A stretch of DNA of 48,056 nt from NCBI RefSeq assembly GCF_900156095.1, contig NZ_FTMJ01000020.1:1-48056 (forward strand). The letters run 5' to 3'. The notes under the pieces were generated by a model that saw nothing but the letters and a program-made list of their open reading frames with translations, made no database searches and was not told the origin of the DNA. Below are positions 25,179 through 38,800 of this stretch, one piece after another. The DNA comes from Aeromonas sp. RU39B. Lineage in GTDB: Bacteria > Pseudomonadota > Gammaproteobacteria > Enterobacterales > Aeromonadaceae. A program made the translations under genes and the position numbers. The stretch's first letter is position 1. Each line of letters begins with the position of its first letter.

Positions 25179-26117
25179 TTATTTGCGAAGCTTGACCTGT
25201 TCGACCGCATGCTGTGGTCCCTTGGTCAGGATCAGATTGGCCCGCTCGCGGGTGGGCAGGATGTTTTCCACCAGATTGCGGTAGTTGATCTCTTCCCAGA
25301 TGTTGTTGGCAATCCCGGTGGCCTCCGCTTCCGACAACTGGGCATAGTGGTGGAAGTAGGAGTTGGGGTCTGAAAACGCGCCGCTGCGAAATTTCAGGAA
25401 GCGATCGATGTACCAGCTGCGCAGCAAGTCATCATCGGCATCGACATAGATGGAGAAGTCGACGAAGTCGGAGACAAACACCCGGTGAGGCTGCTCTGGA
25501 TAGTCCATGCCGCTTTGCAGTACGTTGAGTCCTTCCAGAATCAGAATATCCGGCTGCTCCACCACCTTCTTCTCATCAGGAATGATGTCGTACACCAAGT
25601 GCGAATAGACCGGAGCTTCAACCTGCTCGTGCCCGGCGCGGACATTGGCGACAAATTCCACCAGATGACGAATATCGTAAGACTCGGGGAAGCCCTTGCG
25701 GCGCATCAGTCCGCGCTTTTCCAGCTCATCATTGGGGTAGAGGAAACCGTCAGTGGTGATCAGTTCGACCTTGGGGTGATCGGCCCAGCGCTCGAGCAGC
25801 GCCTGCAAAATACGCGCGGTGGTGCTTTTGCCGCCGGCTACACTGCCAGCGATGCTGATGATATAGGGCGTATTGCTACGAGCTTGCCCAAGAAACTGTT
25901 CCAGCACGCGGCTGCGACGTTGCTTGGCCCGGACATAGAGATTGATGAGACGCGACAGTGGCAGATAGATAGCCTCTACCTCACTCAACGATACCCGTTC
26001 ATTGATGCCGCGCAGGGTTTGTAAGTCCTGTTCGGTAAGGGTGAGCGGGACCGAATCACGCAGTGTTGCCCATTGCTCACGGGTAAATTGCAGGTAGGGA
26101 TTATGCTCTCTTGTCAT
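25179..26117 (-). CDS. coaA: Pantothenate kinase, type I
   Basis: A 312-aa enzyme phosphorylating pantothenate, the first committed step of CoA synthesis. The P-loop [10 protein letters not shown] is at 91-100. Further family motifs are [27 protein letters not shown] and [12 protein letters not shown] 26117 gives [11 protein letters not shown], the normal family start. The open frame runs 153 codons further through the tRNA genes, which is chance. It is convergent with the antiporter gene and divergent from the tRNA-tufB operon. Confidence 0.96.
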   Translation of the reverse strand: MTREHNPYLQFTREQWATLRDSVPLTLTEQDLQTLRGINERVSLSEVEAIYLPLSRLINLYVRAKQRRSRVLEQFLGQARSNTPYIISIAGSVAGGKSTTARILQALLERWADHPKVELITTDGFLYPNDELEKRGLMRRKGFPESYDIRHLVEFVANVRAGHEQVEAPVYSHLVYDIIPDEKKVVEQPDILILEGLNVLQSGMDYPEQPHRVFVSDFVDFSIYVDADDDLLRSWYIDRFLKFRSGAFSDPNSYFHHYAQLSEAEATGIANNIWEEINYRNLVENILPTRERANLILTKGPQHAVEQVKLRK

Positions 26118-26159
26118 GGTGTTATCGTTCGTTGACCGGGCACGGCGACCATACACCAT

Positions 26160-26168
26160 GGGGGGGGG
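26160..26168. repeat. Nine-G homopolymer upstream of coaA
   Basis: Nine consecutive G (C on the coaA strand) lie 43 bp before the coaA ATG, in its leader or promoter. Tracts of this length are prone to slippage. Confidence 0.9.
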
Positions 26169-26257
26169 AGCCACAAGAAAAAGCAGGATAGGGGGCCGGA
26201 AGAGGGGAAAAGGTGATACTTTTGCCGATCTGACGCGGCTTTTGCGCTTTCGATCTG

Positions 26258-26286
26258 TTGCATCACCCCTGCGCTTACAATAAAAT
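26258..26286 (+). promoter_or_regulatory. Promoter of tRNA-Tyr/Gly/Thr-tufB operon
   Basis: TTGCAT and TAAAAT are separated by 17 bp and followed by a GC-rich discriminator, GCGCGAC, typical of stable-RNA promoters under stringent control. The first tRNA begins 94 bp after the -10. Confidence 0.75.
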
Positions 26287-26379
26287 GCGCGACGCTTTAG
26301 TGTCGGCTGTGTCTTTTGTACGTAATCACAGCCATCACAACGGGTGCAAGCATTATTCCGTTGCGACACTGGGGTGAAC

Positions 26380-26464
26380 GGAGGGGTTCCCGAGCGGCCA
26401 AAGGGATCAGACTGTAAATCTGACGGCTCTGCCTTCGAAGGTTCGAATCCTTCTCCCTCCACCA
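26380..26464 (+). tRNA. tRNA-Tyr (GTA)
   Basis: An 85-nt class II tRNA with a long variable arm. Anticodon GTA is at 26414-26416 and CCA is encoded. It is very close to E. coli tRNA-Tyr. Confidence 0.97.
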
Positions 26465-26500
26465 TTTCTCTGCGGTATGAGTTATCTGGGTTAGAGAAAT

Positions 26501-26575
<75 letters not shown>

Positions 26576-26579
26576 AGAT

Positions 26580-26655
<76 letters not shown>

Positions 26656-26736
26656 CGTCTTGCCTGCCCCAGCGTAATCCATCCGCATGTAATAAACTGT
26701 TCTGTGGTTAGCTTGCCACCGCGTACTCAGCGTTAG

Positions 26737-27936
<1,200 letters not shown>

Positions 27937-27957
27937 TCCAGGCTTACAATGGTTGAT

Positions 27958-27984
27958 GAAAGCCCCTATACTAGGGGCTTTCTT
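27958..27984 (+). terminator. Terminator of tufB
   Basis: GAAAGCCCC / GGGGCTTTC is a perfect 9-bp stem with a 7-nt loop. The T-run is short (TTTCTT), so some read-through into tRNA-Trp is possible. Confidence 0.8.
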
Positions 27985-27988
27985 ATGC

Positions 27989-28065
27989 AGGGGCGTAGTT
28001 CGAATTGGTAGAACAGCGGTCTCCAAAACCGATGGTTGGGGGTTCGAATCCCTCCGCCCCTGCCA
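27989..28065 (+). tRNA. tRNA-Trp (CCA)
   Basis: 77 nt, AGGGGCG acceptor stem, anticodon CCA at 28023-28025, 3' CCA encoded. It begins 5 nt after the tufB terminator and precedes secE by 60 nt. Confidence 0.96.
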
Positions 28066-28125
28066 AATACCTCGCCATGTGCGGGGCTTTTGTGTCTTTG
28101 ATAACGTCAGATACAGGTAGGTTGT

Positions 28126-28500
28126 ATGAGTGTGAATACTGAGAGCCAAGGCGGAAGCAAGGATACCCTGCTTTGGGGCCTGGTTTTCATCATCCTGGCA
28201 GCCGCAGTGGTGGGTAACTACCTGCTGAGTGGCGGAGTGTCAGTCATCGTCCGCGCTGTGGGTGTGGTCGTTGTGATCGCGGTTGCCGGTGCGCTGGCGC
28301 TGCAAACCACCAAGGGTAAGGCCACACTGGCATTTGCCCGTGAATCCCGCCTTGAAGTGCGCAAGGTCGTATGGCCGACCCGTCAGGAAGCCATTCAGAC
28401 AACCCTGATTGTGCTGGCGGTGACTGCCGTTATGGGTCTGCTGCTGTTTGTACTGGATGGCGCCCTGGTCTGGTTGGTCAATATCATTACCGGTGTGTAA
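28126..28500 (+). CDS. secE: Preprotein translocase subunit SecE
   Basis: A 124-aa membrane protein with three predicted helices, the long enterobacterial form. The conserved cytoplasmic motif EVRKVVWPTRQEA precedes the essential C-terminal helix. It clamps SecY in the SecYEG channel. GGTAGG lies before the ATG. The gene is 9 nt upstream of nusG, forming secE-nusG. Confidence 0.96.
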   Translation: MSVNTESQGGSKDTLLWGLVFIILAAAVVGNYLLSGGVSVIVRAVGVVVVIAVAGALALQTTKGKATLAFARESRLEVRKVVWPTRQEAIQTTLIVLAVTAVMGLLLFVLDGALVWLVNIITGV

Positions 28501-28509
28501 GGAAAAACC

Positions 28510-29061
28510 ATGACTGAGCAACGTGAACAACGTATGAGATGGTATGTCGTGCAGGCATTCTCTGGCTATGAAGGCCGGGTTGCCAAATCCCTGCGCGAGC
28601 ATATCAAGATGCACGGCATGGAAGACAAGTTTGGCGAAGTGCTGGTCCCGACCGAAGAAGTGGTCGAGATGCGTGCTGGCCAGAAGCGCAAGAGTGAGCG
28701 CAAGTTTTTCCCGGGTTATGTCCTGGTCCAAATGGTCATGGACGAAACCAGCTGGCACTTGGTACGTAACGTGCCACGTGTCATGGGCTTTATCGGCGGT
28801 ACCTCCGATCGCCCAGCACCGATTTCCGACAAGGAAGCCGATGCCATTCTGAACCGTCTGCAAGATGCGCACGACAAGCCGAAGCCGAAGACCCTCTTCG
28901 AACCGGGCGAAATGGTGCGTGTGGCCGATGGTCCGTTTGCCGATTTCAACGGCGTGGTAGAAGAAGTCGACTACGAAAAGAGCCGCCTGAAGGTGTCGGT
29001 TCTGATCTTCGGTCGTTCTACTCCGGTAGAACTGGACTTCAGCCAGGTCGAGAAAGGCTGA
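28510..29061 (+). CDS. nusG: Transcription antitermination factor NusG
   Basis: A 183-aa protein. The NGN domain ([29 protein letters not shown]) binds RNA polymerase, and a C-terminal KOW domain ([19 protein letters not shown]) binds Rho or S10. It promotes processivity, rrn antitermination and transcription-translation coupling. AAGGAAA lies before ATG 28510. Confidence 0.97.
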   Translation: MTEQREQRMRWYVVQAFSGYEGRVAKSLREHIKMHGMEDKFGEVLVPTEEVVEMRAGQKRKSERKFFPGYVLVQMVMDETSWHLVRNVPRVMGFIGGTSDRPAPISDKEADAILNRLQDAHDKPKPKTLFEPGEMVRVADGPFADFNGVVEEVDYEKSRLKVSVLIFGRSTPVELDFSQVEKG

Positions 29062-29081
29062 TTAAATCCTGCACGTTCAGG

Positions 29082-29110
29082 TTGTCAGGGGTGGTGAATC
29101 TCACTATAAT
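29082..29110 (+). promoter_or_regulatory. Strong sigma-70 promoter of rplKAJL-rpoBC
   Basis: TTGTCA and TATAAT with 17-bp spacing. The predicted start near 29117 leaves a leader of about 75 nt before rplK. By analogy with E. coli this leader should carry the L1 autorepression site. Confidence 0.88.
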
Positions 29111-29192
29111 TCGCTGCCCCTTTTTAGTTGGGGAGCCGTTATCAGGAGCAAGTCTCCGAGGCGCTAGAACCCATTTTTGAGGTAATTTTGTA

Positions 29193-30327
<1,135 letters not shown>

Positions 30328-30336
30328 TTGATTTTA

Positions 30337-30372
30337 CAAGGCGCAAAATTTGACCTATAATTTTGCGCCTTG
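30337..30372 (+). other. Long hairpin between rplA and rplJ
   Basis: CAAGGCGCAAAATT / AATTTTGCGCCTTG is a 14-bp stem with an 8-nt loop, 9 nt after rplA. There is no T-run after it. It may be a partial terminator or an RNase III site separating L11 and L10 expression. Confidence 0.65.
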
Positions 30373-30568
30373 AATTTGGTTGGGGGCTTCGACCTCCGTC
30401 CAAGACCGCAGGTGGTTGAAAAGCCTTAATTTTCCTGCGTAGACGGTGCCGGAAACCCAGCGAGAGAGAATTATTTCTCTTCTGGAATCCTGCCACCGAT
30501 ATCGTCCCCGCAAGGGGTATTCATTCTCTGGGTCACGGTGGCCCAGGTTATATCCAGGAGTTAAGCCA
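30373..30568 (+). promoter_or_regulatory. rplJ leader (probable L10-L7/L12 autoregulatory region)
   Basis: About 200 nt of G-rich, structured, non-coding leader precede rplJ. E. coli has a leader of similar size at this place, where the L10-(L12)4 complex represses translation. Function assigned by position, not by proven structure. Confidence 0.6.
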
Positions 30569-31066
30569 ATGGCATTGGGACTCGAAGACAAGAAGCAGAT
30601 CGTTGCTGAAGTCGCCGAAGCTGCCAAAGGCGCTCTGTCCGCAGTAGTTGCCGATTCTCGCGGCGTTACTGTAGACAAGATGACCGCCCTGCGTAAGAGC
30701 GCTCGTGAAGCTGGTGTGTATATGCGCGTTGTGCGTAACACCCTGCTGCGTCGCGCTGTTGAAGGTACCGAATTCGCGTGCCTGAACGACGCATTCAGCG
30801 GTCCGACCCTGATCGCATTCTCCAACGAACACCCGGGCGCTGCTGCTCGTCTGTTCAAAGAGTTTGCCAAAGCGAACCAAAAGTTCGAGATCAAGGCCGG
30901 CGCTTTTAACGGTGAGTTTATCGCCGCTGCACAAATTGATCGTCTGGCTACGCTGCCGACTTACGAAGAAGCTCTTGCAAAGCTGATGGCTACCATGAAG
31001 GAAGCCGCCGCTGGCAAACTGGTTCGTACTATCGCTGCTATCCGCGATCAGAAAGAAGCTGCTTGA
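30569..31066 (+). CDS. rplJ: 50S ribosomal protein L10
   Basis: A 165-aa protein. The N-terminal [15 protein letters not shown] and [20 protein letters not shown] segments are typical of L10. It anchors L7/L12 dimers on the ribosomal stalk. ATG 30569 follows CAGGAG by 9 nt; the frame is open 41 codons upstream, but that stretch is the regulatory leader. Confidence 0.98.
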   Translation: MALGLEDKKQIVAEVAEAAKGALSAVVADSRGVTVDKMTALRKSAREAGVYMRVVRNTLLRRAVEGTEFACLNDAFSGPTLIAFSNEHPGAAARLFKEFAKANQKFEIKAGAFNGEFIAAAQIDRLATLPTYEEALAKLMATMKEAAAGKLVRTIAAIRDQKEAA

Positions 31067-31117
31067 TTCTCGCCTCTATAGGCAGTTTAAGTTATTTCAA
31101 CATCAGGAATTTTTGTC

Positions 31118-31486
31118 ATGTCTATCACTAAAGACCAAATCATCGAAGCCGTTGCTTCCATGTCCGTAATGGACGTAGTTGAGCTGATCTCCGCTATGGA
31201 AGAGAAGTTCGGTGTTTCTGCCGCTGCTGCTGTAATGGCTGGCCCGGCTGCTGCTGCTGAAGCTGTAGAAGAGAAGACCGAGTTCGACGTAGTTCTGACC
31301 AACGCTGGTGCCAACAAGGTAGCTGTAATCAAGGCTGTCCGCGCTGCCACCGGTCTGGGCCTGAAGGAAGCCAAGGATCTGGTAGAATCCGCTCCGGCTA
31401 ACCTGAAGGAAGGCATCTCCAAGGACGAAGCTGAAGCTCTGAAGAAAGAGCTGGAAGCTGCCGGTGCCGCGGTTGAGATCAAGTAA
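31118..31486 (+). CDS. rplL: 50S ribosomal protein L7/L12
   Basis: A 122-aa protein with an N-terminal dimerisation region, an Ala-rich hinge ([15 protein letters not shown]) and a C-terminal factor-binding domain ([20 protein letters not shown]). It recruits translational GTPases. Separated from rplJ by 51 nt. Confidence 0.98.
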   Translation: MSITKDQIIEAVASMSVMDVVELISAMEEKFGVSAAAAVMAGPAAAAEAVEEKTEFDVVLTNAGANKVAVIKAVRAATGLGLKEAKDLVESAPANLKEGISKDEAEALKKELEAAGAAVEIK

Positions 31487-31503
31487 TCTGCATTTATGTA
31501 GGT

Positions 31504-31557
31504 TAGCCTGACGCAAATCAGGCTAGGGCTGGTGAACTTTTGTTCACCGGCCCTTTT
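31504..31557 (+). terminator. rplL-rpoB attenuator (two hairpins)
   Basis: The first hairpin is TAGCCTGA / TCAGGCTA (31504-31525). The second, GGGCTGGTGAAC / GTTCACCGGCCC (31526-31553), ends in TTTTG. As in E. coli, this should terminate most transcripts so that rpoBC is made at a fraction of ribosomal protein level. The remaining 150 nt before rpoB hold no gene. Confidence 0.85.
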
Positions 31558-31706
31558 GCGCTGTAGACTGAGAGCATTTCACACCGTTTTCGTCTCTCAG
31601 AATTGCAGCCCTGGACGTTATCTTAGTCCGGTCTACAAAAACGGTGTTGAGACAGAGCTGCCCCGTTGGGCAGAGTGGGTCACTTATCAGCGAGCTGAGG
31701 AACCCT

Positions 31707-34700
31707 ATGGTTTACTCTTATACCGAAAAAAAACGCATTCGTAAGGACTTCGGTAAGCGAGACCAGGTACTGGACACGCCTTATCTGTTGTCCATTCAGC
31801 TGGACTCCTTCAAGCAGTTCATCGAGGCTGACCCGGAAGGTGCGTACGGCCTTGAAGCCGCCTTCCGTAGCGTTTTCCCGATCACCAGTTACTCCGGTAG
31901 TGCTGAGCTTCAGTATGTCAGCTATCGCCTGGGTGAGCCGGTATTTGACGTAAAAGAATGCCAAATCCGTGGAGTGACCTACTCCGCGCCGCTGCGCGTC
32001 AAACTTCGCATGGTCCTGTATGATCGTGAAGCAGCAGCCGGCACCGTCAAAGATATCAAGGAACAAGAAGTATACATGGGCGAAATTCCGCTCATGACCG
32101 ATAACGGTACCTTCGTCATCAACGGTACCGAGCGTGTTATCGTCTCCCAGCTGCACCGCAGCCCGGGTGTATTCTTCGACCACGACAAGGGCAAGACCCA
32201 CTCCTCCGGTAAGGTCCTGTATAACGCTCGCGTTATTCCCTACCGTGGTTCCTGGCTGGACTTCGAGTTCGATGCGAAAGACAACCTGTTTGTCCGTATC
32301 GACCGTCGTCGCAAGCTGCCTGCGTCTATCATCCTGCGCGCCCTGGATTTCACGACTGAAGAGATCCTGACCACCTTCTTCGAAACCATCCGTTTCGAAA
32401 TCAAGGATGGCAAGCTGATGATGGATCTGGTGCCCGAGCGCCTGCGTGGTGACACTGCGACCTTCGACATCATCGCCAATGGTGCTGTGATTGTTGAGAA
32501 GGGCCGTCGTATCACTGCCCGTCATATTCGCCAGCTGGAAAAAGATGCTGTCACCCAGATCGAGGTGCCGGTTGAATATATTGTGGGCAAGGTTTCCGCC
32601 AAGGAATACGTGCACCCGCAAACCAGCGACATGGTCGTCACCGCCAACCAGGAACTGAGCCTGGAAGCGATTGCCAACCTGTCCCAAGCCGGCTTCAAGC
32701 ATTTCGAGGTTCTGTTCACTAACGAACTGGACCACGGTGCTTATATGTCCGAGACCCTGCGCATCGACTCCAGCACCAACCGTCTGGAAGCGCTGGTAGA
32801 AATCTACCGCATGATGCGTCCGGGCGAGCCGCCTACTCGTGATGCTGCCGAGCAGCTGTTCGAGAACCTGTTCTTCTCTTCAGATCGTTATGATCTCTCC
32901 ACCGTTGGCCGCATGAAGTTCAACCGCCGCCTCGGTCGTGAAGATGAAACCGGTGCTGGCGTGCTGACCAAGGATGACATCGTTGATGTCATGAAGCGCC
33001 TGATCGACATCCGTAACGGTAACGACGAAGTGGACGATATCGACCACCTCGGTAACCGTCGTATCCGTTCGGTCGGTGAAATGGCCGAAAACCAGTTCCG
33101 CGTCGGTCTGGTCCGTGTTGAGCGTGCCGTCAAGGAGCGCCTCTCGTTGGGCGACTTGGATGCACTGATGCCGCAGGATCTGATCAACGCCAAGCCGATC
33201 TCCGCCGCAGTCAAGGAGTTCTTTGGTTCCAGCCAGCTGTCTCAGTTCATGGACCAAAACAACCCGCTGTCCGAAGTGACCCACAAGCGTCGTATCTCCG
33301 CGCTGGGCCCGGGCGGTCTGACTCGTGAGCGTGCCGGCTTTGAAGTCCGTGACGTACACCCGACTCACTACGGTCGTCTGTGCCCGATCGAGACTCCTGA
33401 AGGTCCGAACATCGGTCTGATCAACTCCCTGTCGGTTTACTCGCGTACCAACGAGTATGGTTTCCTTGAGACTCCGTATCGCAAGGTTATCGACGGTGTG
33501 ATCACCGACGAGGTTGAATACCTCTCTGCTATCGAAGAAGGCAAGTACGTGATCGCTCAGGCTAACGCCGCGACCACCGAAGAGGGCCGCCTGAAGGACG
33601 AGCTGATTCCTTGCCGTCACAAGGGTGAATCCACCTTCATGAACGCCGATCAGATCCAGTACATGGATGTGAGCCCGCAACAGATCGTTTCCGTTGCTGC
33701 GGCCCTGATCCCGTTCCTCGAACACGATGACGCGAACCGTGCACTGATGGGTTCGAACATGCAACGTCAGGCCGTCCCGACCCTGCGCTCCGACAAGCCG
33801 CTGGTTGGTACCGGTATGGAACGTGCTGTTGCCGTTGACTCCGGTGTGACCGTGGTTGCCAAGCGTGGCGGTGTGATCGACCAGGTCGACTCCTCCCGCA
33901 TCGTGATCAAGGTTAATGAAGATGAGCTGATGCCGGGCGAAGCCGGTATCGACATCTACAACCTGACCAAGTACACCCGTTCCAACCAGAACACCTGTAT
34001 CAACCAGCGTCCGTGCGTGATGCTCGGTGAGCCGGTGATGGCGGGTGACGTGCTGGCTGACGGTCCGTCTACCGATCTGGGTGAACTGGCTCTGGGTCAG
34101 AACCTGCGCGTCGCGTTCATGCCGTGGAACGGTTACAACTTCGAAGACTCCATCCTGCTTAACGAGCGAATCGTTCAGGAAGACCGTCTGACCACCATCC
34201 ACATCCAGGAACTGGCCTGTATCTCCCGTGATACCAAGCTGGGCCCGGAAGAGATCACTGCCGACATCCCGAACGTGGGTGAAGCCGCGCTGTCCAAGCT
34301 GGACGAGTCCGGTATCGTCTACGTCGGTGCCGAAGTGAAGGGTGGCGATATTCTGGTTGGTAAGGTGACCCCGAAGGGCGAAACCCAACTGACCCCGGAA
34401 GAGAAGCTGCTGCGCGCTATCTTCGGTGAGAAGGCCTCCGATGTGAAGGACTCCTCCCTGCGTGTGCCGAACGGCGTCTACGGTACCGTGGTCGACGTGC
34501 AAGTCTTTACCCGCGATGGCGTGGAAAAAGACAAGCGTGCCAAGGAAATCGAAGAGATGCAGCTGAAGCAGGCCAAGAAGGACCTGACCGAGGAGTTCAA
34601 GATCCTCGAGAACGGTATCTTCGGTCGTGCCCACAACCTGCTGATCTCTGCCGGTTACAGCGAAGCCAAACTGACTGGTATGGATCGCGCCAAGTGGTTC

Positions 34701-35735
34701 GAGCTGGCCATCGAAGACGAAGGCAAGCAGACCGAGCTGGAGCAGATCGCCGAGCAGCATGTCGAGCTGAGAGCCGACTTCGACAAGAAGTTCGAGAACA
34801 AGCGTCGCAAGATCATCCAGGGCGATGACCTGGCGCCGGGCGTGCTGAAGATCGTCAAGGTTTACCTTGCCGTGAAGCGTCGCATCCAGCCGGGTGACAA
34901 GATGGCGGGTCGTCACGGTAACAAGGGTGTGGTCTCCAAGATCAACCCGGTTGAAGATATGCCGCATGACGAGTTTGGCCGTCCGGTCGACATCGTTCTG
35001 AACCCGCTGGGCGTACCGTCTCGTATGAACATCGGTCAGATCCTTGAAGTTCACCTCGGCCTCGCAGCCAAGGGGATCGGCGAGAAGATCGATCGCATGG
35101 TCAAGGAGCAGCGCGAACTGCACGAAATGCGCAACTTCCTGCAACAGGTCTATGACCTGGGCGAGAAGGATAGCCAGCAGGTCGATATCGCCGAGCTCTC
35201 CGACGACGAAGTTCGTACCCTGGTTGAGAACCTGCGTAAGGGTCTGCCGGTCGCGACTCCGGTGTTCGACGGTGCCAAAGAGCGTGAAATCAAGGCGCTG
35301 CTGAAGCTGGCTGACCTGCCGGAATCCGGTCAGATCACCCTGATTGACGGTCGTACCGGCAAGCCGTTCGAGCGTAAGGTTACCGTTGGCTACATGTACA
35401 TGCTGAAGCTGAACCACCTGGTAGACGACAAGATGCACGCGCGTTCTACCGGTTCCTACAGCCTGGTTACCCAGCAGCCGCTGGGTGGTAAGGCTCAATT
35501 CGGTGGTCAGCGTTTCGGTGAGATGGAAGTGTGGGCCCTGGAGGCTTACGGTGCAGCATATACCCTGCAGGAGATGCTGACCGTCAAGTCTGACGATGTG
35601 AACGGCCGTACCAAGATGTACAAGAACATCGTGGATGGCGACCACCGTATGGAGCCGGGCATGCCCGAATCCTTCAACGTACTGCTGAAGGAAATCCGCT
35701 CCCTGGGTATCAACATCGAGCTGGAAGAAGAGTAA
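31707..35735 (+). CDS. rpoB: RNA polymerase beta subunit
   Basis: 1342 aa, the same length as E. coli RpoB. The rifampicin cluster reads [20 protein letters not shown], with the sensitive-type Asp, His and Ser residues. [12 protein letters not shown] and the C-terminal [20 protein letters not shown] are conserved catalytic or clamp regions. ATG 31707 gives [16 protein letters not shown] as in relatives; the 21 upstream codons are leader. Confidence 0.99.
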   Translation: MVYSYTEKKRIRKDFGKRDQVLDTPYLLSIQLDSFKQFIEADPEGAYGLEAAFRSVFPITSYSGSAELQYVSYRLGEPVFDVKECQIRGVTYSAPLRVKLRMVLYDREAAAGTVKDIKEQEVYMGEIPLMTDNGTFVINGTERVIVSQLHRSPGVFFDHDKGKTHSSGKVLYNARVIPYRGSWLDFEFDAKDNLFVRIDRRRKLPASIILRALDFTTEEILTTFFETIRFEIKDGKLMMDLVPERLRGDTATFDIIANGAVIVEKGRRITARHIRQLEKDAVTQIEVPVEYIVGKVSAKEYVHPQTSDMVVTANQELSLEAIANLSQAGFKHFEVLFTNELDHGAYMSETLRIDSSTNRLEALVEIYRMMRPGEPPTRDAAEQLFENLFFSSDRYDLSTVGRMKFNRRLGREDETGAGVLTKDDIVDVMKRLIDIRNGNDEVDDIDHLGNRRIRSVGEMAENQFRVGLVRVERAVKERLSLGDLDALMPQDLINAKPISAAVKEFFGSSQLSQFMDQNNPLSEVTHKRRISALGPGGLTRERAGFEVRDVHPTHYGRLCPIETPEGPNIGLINSLSVYSRTNEYGFLETPYRKVIDGVITDEVEYLSAIEEGKYVIAQANAATTEEGRLKDELIPCRHKGESTFMNADQIQYMDVSPQQIVSVAAALIPFLEHDDANRALMGSNMQRQAVPTLRSDKPLVGTGMERAVAVDSGVTVVAKRGGVIDQVDSSRIVIKVNEDELMPGEAGIDIYNLTKYTRSNQNTCINQRPCVMLGEPVMAGDVLADGPSTDLGELALGQNLRVAFMPWNGYNFEDSILLNERIVQEDRLTTIHIQELACISRDTKLGPEEITADIPNVGEAALSKLDESGIVYVGAEVKGGDILVGKVTPKGETQLTPEEKLLRAIFGEKASDVKDSSLRVPNGVYGTVVDVQVFTRDGVEKDKRAKEIEEMQLKQAKKDLTEEFKILENGIFGRAHNLLISAGYSEAKLTGMDRAKWFELAIEDEGKQTELEQIAEQHVELRADFDKKFENKRRKIIQGDDLAPGVLKIVKVYLAVKRRIQPGDKMAGRHGNKGVVSKINPVEDMPHDEFGRPVDIVLNPLGVPSRMNIGQILEVHLGLAAKGIGEKIDRMVKEQRELHEMRNFLQQVYDLGEKDSQQVDIAELSDDEVRTLVENLRKGLPVATPVFDGAKEREIKALLKLADLPESGQITLIDGRTGKPFERKVTVGYMYMLKLNHLVDDKMHARSTGSYSLVTQQPLGGKAQFGGQRFGEMEVWALEAYGAAYTLQEMLTVKSDDVNGRTKMYKNIVDGDHRMEPGMPESFNVLLKEIRSLGINIELEEE

Positions 35736-35828
35736 GAGCAGGCTCTTATTGTTCGCAAATTGACGTGGGCGCCCCGCTGTATCAAGCAGTAAGGGGCGCC
35801 GAGGTTAAACTCCTGACAGGGGAAACAC

Positions 35829-38800
35829 GTGAAAGACTTACTCAAGTTTTTGAAGGCTCAGACCAAGACCGAAGAGTTTGATAGCATCAAAATCGGTCTG
35901 GCCTCGCCCGATATGATCCGTTCGTGGTCATTCGGTGAGGTCAAGAAGCCTGAGACCATCAACTACCGTACCTTCAAGCCGGAGCGCGATGGTCTGTTCT
36001 GTGCCCGTATCTTCGGGCCGGTGAAGGACTACGAGTGTCTGTGCGGCAAGTACAAGCGTCTCAAGCATCGCGGTGTGATCTGCGAGAAGTGCGGCGTTGA
36101 AGTGACCCAGACCAAGGTGCGCCGTGAGCGTATGGGCCACATCGAGCTGGCCAGCCCGACCGCCCACATCTGGTTCCTGAAGTCGCTGCCGTCCCGTATC
36201 GGCCTGCTGCTGGACATGACCCTGCGTGACATCGAGCGCGTGCTCTACTTCGAATCCTATGTGGTGATCGAAGCCGGCATGACCAACCTCGAGCGTAGCC
36301 AGATGCTGACTGAAGAGCAGTACCTGGACGCGCTGGAAGAGTGGGGCGACGAGTTCGACGCCAAGATGGGTGCCGAAGCCATCCTCGAGCTGCTGCGCGG
36401 CATCGATCTGGAAGGCGAAGTGCGCACCATGCGCGAAGAGCTGGATCAAACCAACTCCGAAACCAAGCGCAAGAAGACCACCAAGCGTCTGAAGCTGATG
36501 GAGGCCTTCCTGCAATCCGGCAACAAGCCGGAGTGGATGATCATGACCGTGCTGCCGGTGCTGCCGCCGGATCTGCGCCCGCTGGTACCGCTCGACGGTG
36601 GCCGCTTTGCGACCTCCGATCTGAACGATCTGTACCGCCGCGTGATCAACCGTAACAACCGTCTGAAGCGTCTGCTGGATCTGGCTGCACCGGACATCAT
36701 CGTGCGCAACGAAAAGCGCATGCTGCAAGAGTCTGTTGATGCCCTGCTGGATAACGGCCGTCGTGGTCGTGCCATCACTGGTTCCAACAAGCGTCCGCTG
36801 AAGTCGCTGGCTGACATGATCAAGGGTAAGCAAGGCCGTTTCCGTCAGAACCTGCTCGGTAAGCGCGTTGACTACTCCGGTCGTTCGGTTATCACCGTAG
36901 GTCCGACCCTGCGTCTGCACCAGTGCGGTCTGCCGAAGAAGATGGCCCTCGAGCTGTTCAAGCCCTTCATCTATGGCAAGCTGGAAGCCCGTGGTCTGGC
37001 GACCACCATCAAGGCTGCCAAGAAGATGGTAGAGCGCGAAGAAGCCGTCGTATGGGATATTCTCGACGAAGTGATTCGCGAACACCCGGTCATGCTGAAC
37101 CGTGCGCCGACCCTGCACCGTCTGGGTATCCAGGCGTTCGAACCGACCCTGGTCGAAGGTAAGGCCATCCAGCTGCACCCGCTGGTGTGTGCTGCGTTTA
37201 ACGCGGACTTTGACGGTGACCAGATGGCGGTGCACGTACCGCTGACCCTGGAAGCCCAGCTCGAAGCGCGCGCGCTGATGATGTCTACCAACAACATCCT
37301 GTCCCCTGCGTCCGGTGAGCCGATCATCGTTCCGTCCCAGGACGTGGTATTGGGTCTGTACTACATGACCCGCGCCCGTATCGGTGCCAAGGGCGAAGGC
37401 ATGGTGCTGTCCAGCCCGAAGGAAGCCGAGAAGGTTTACCGCGCCGGTCTGGCTGACCTGCATGCTCGCGTCAAGTGCCGTATCACCGAGTACGTGAAGA
37501 ACGAAGCCGGTGAACTGGTTGCCAAGACCGAACTGAAGAGCACCACCGTTGGTCGTGCGATCCTGAGCCTGATCCTGCCAAAGGGCATGGAGTATGCGCT
37601 GATCGACGAGCCGAAGGTGCTGACGGCTGCCGAACAGGCTGATCTGGATGCCAATCCGCAAAACTGGATCAAGTATGTGTCCAACAAGGCGCTGGGCAAG
37701 AAGCTCATCTCCCGCCTGTTGAACACCTGCTATCGTAAGCAGGGCCTGAAGGACACCGTTATCTTCGCTGACCAGCTGATGTATACCGGTTTCCACTATG
37801 CTGCGCTGTCCGGTGCCTCTGTTGGTATCGACGACATGCTGATCCCGGACGCCAAGAAGGACATCATTGCTGGCGCCGAAGCGGAAGTTGCCGAGATCCA
37901 GGACCAGTTCCTGTCTGGTCTGGTGACTGCCGGCGAACGCTACAACAAGGTTATCGACATTTGGGCCAGCGCCAACGAGCGTGTATCCAAGGCCATGATG
38001 GAGAACCTGTCCAAGGAGCGTGCGGTTAACAGCCTGGGCGAAGAAGAAGAGCAAGCTTCTTTCAACAGCATCTTTATGATGGCCGACTCCGGTGCACGGG
38101 GTTCTGCTGCCCAGATTCGTCAGCTGGCCGGTATGCGTGGTCTGATGGCGAAGCCGGACGGCTCGATCATCGAAACCCCGATCGTGGCAAACTTCCGTGA
38201 AGGCCTGAACGTACTGCAGTACTTCATCTCCACTCACGGTGCACGTAAGGGTCTGGCGGATACCGCACTGAAGACCGCAAACTCCGGTTACCTGACCCGT
38301 CGTCTGGTTGACGTGGCCCAGGACATGGTCGTGACCGAAAGCGACTGTGGTACTACCGAAGGTCTGTGGATGGCGCCCCTCATTGAGGGTGGCGACGTGG
38401 TCGAGCCGCTGCGTGAGCGCGTCCTGGGTCGTGTCGTGGCTGAAGATGTATTCAAGCCGGGCTCCGATGAGGAAGTGCTGGTAGCACGTAACACCCTGCT
38501 CGACGAGCGTCTGTGTGACCTGCTGGAGCGCAACTCGGTTGACCGTGTGAAGGTACGTTCTGCCATCACCTGTGAAACTGACTTCGGTATCTGTGCCCAC
38601 TGCTACGGTCGTGACCTGGCCCGTGGTCACCTGGTCAACGGTGGTGAAGCGGTTGGCGTTATCGCTGCCCAATCCATCGGTGAGCCGGGTACCCAGCTGA
38701 CCATGCGTACGTTCCACATCGGTGGTGCCGCATCTCGTGCCGCGGCCGAGAGCAGCATCCAGGTGAAGAACACCGGTACCATCAAGCTGCAAAACGCCAA

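Noticed and set aside
30337..30372. Promoter TTGACC/TATAAT in the loop of the rplA-rplJ hairpin
   Set aside because: The two hexamer-like strings are adjacent, without the required ~17-bp spacer.
32880..35645. 921-codon open frame antisense to rpoB
   Set aside because: Same effect of codon bias on the opposite strand; rpoB is certain.
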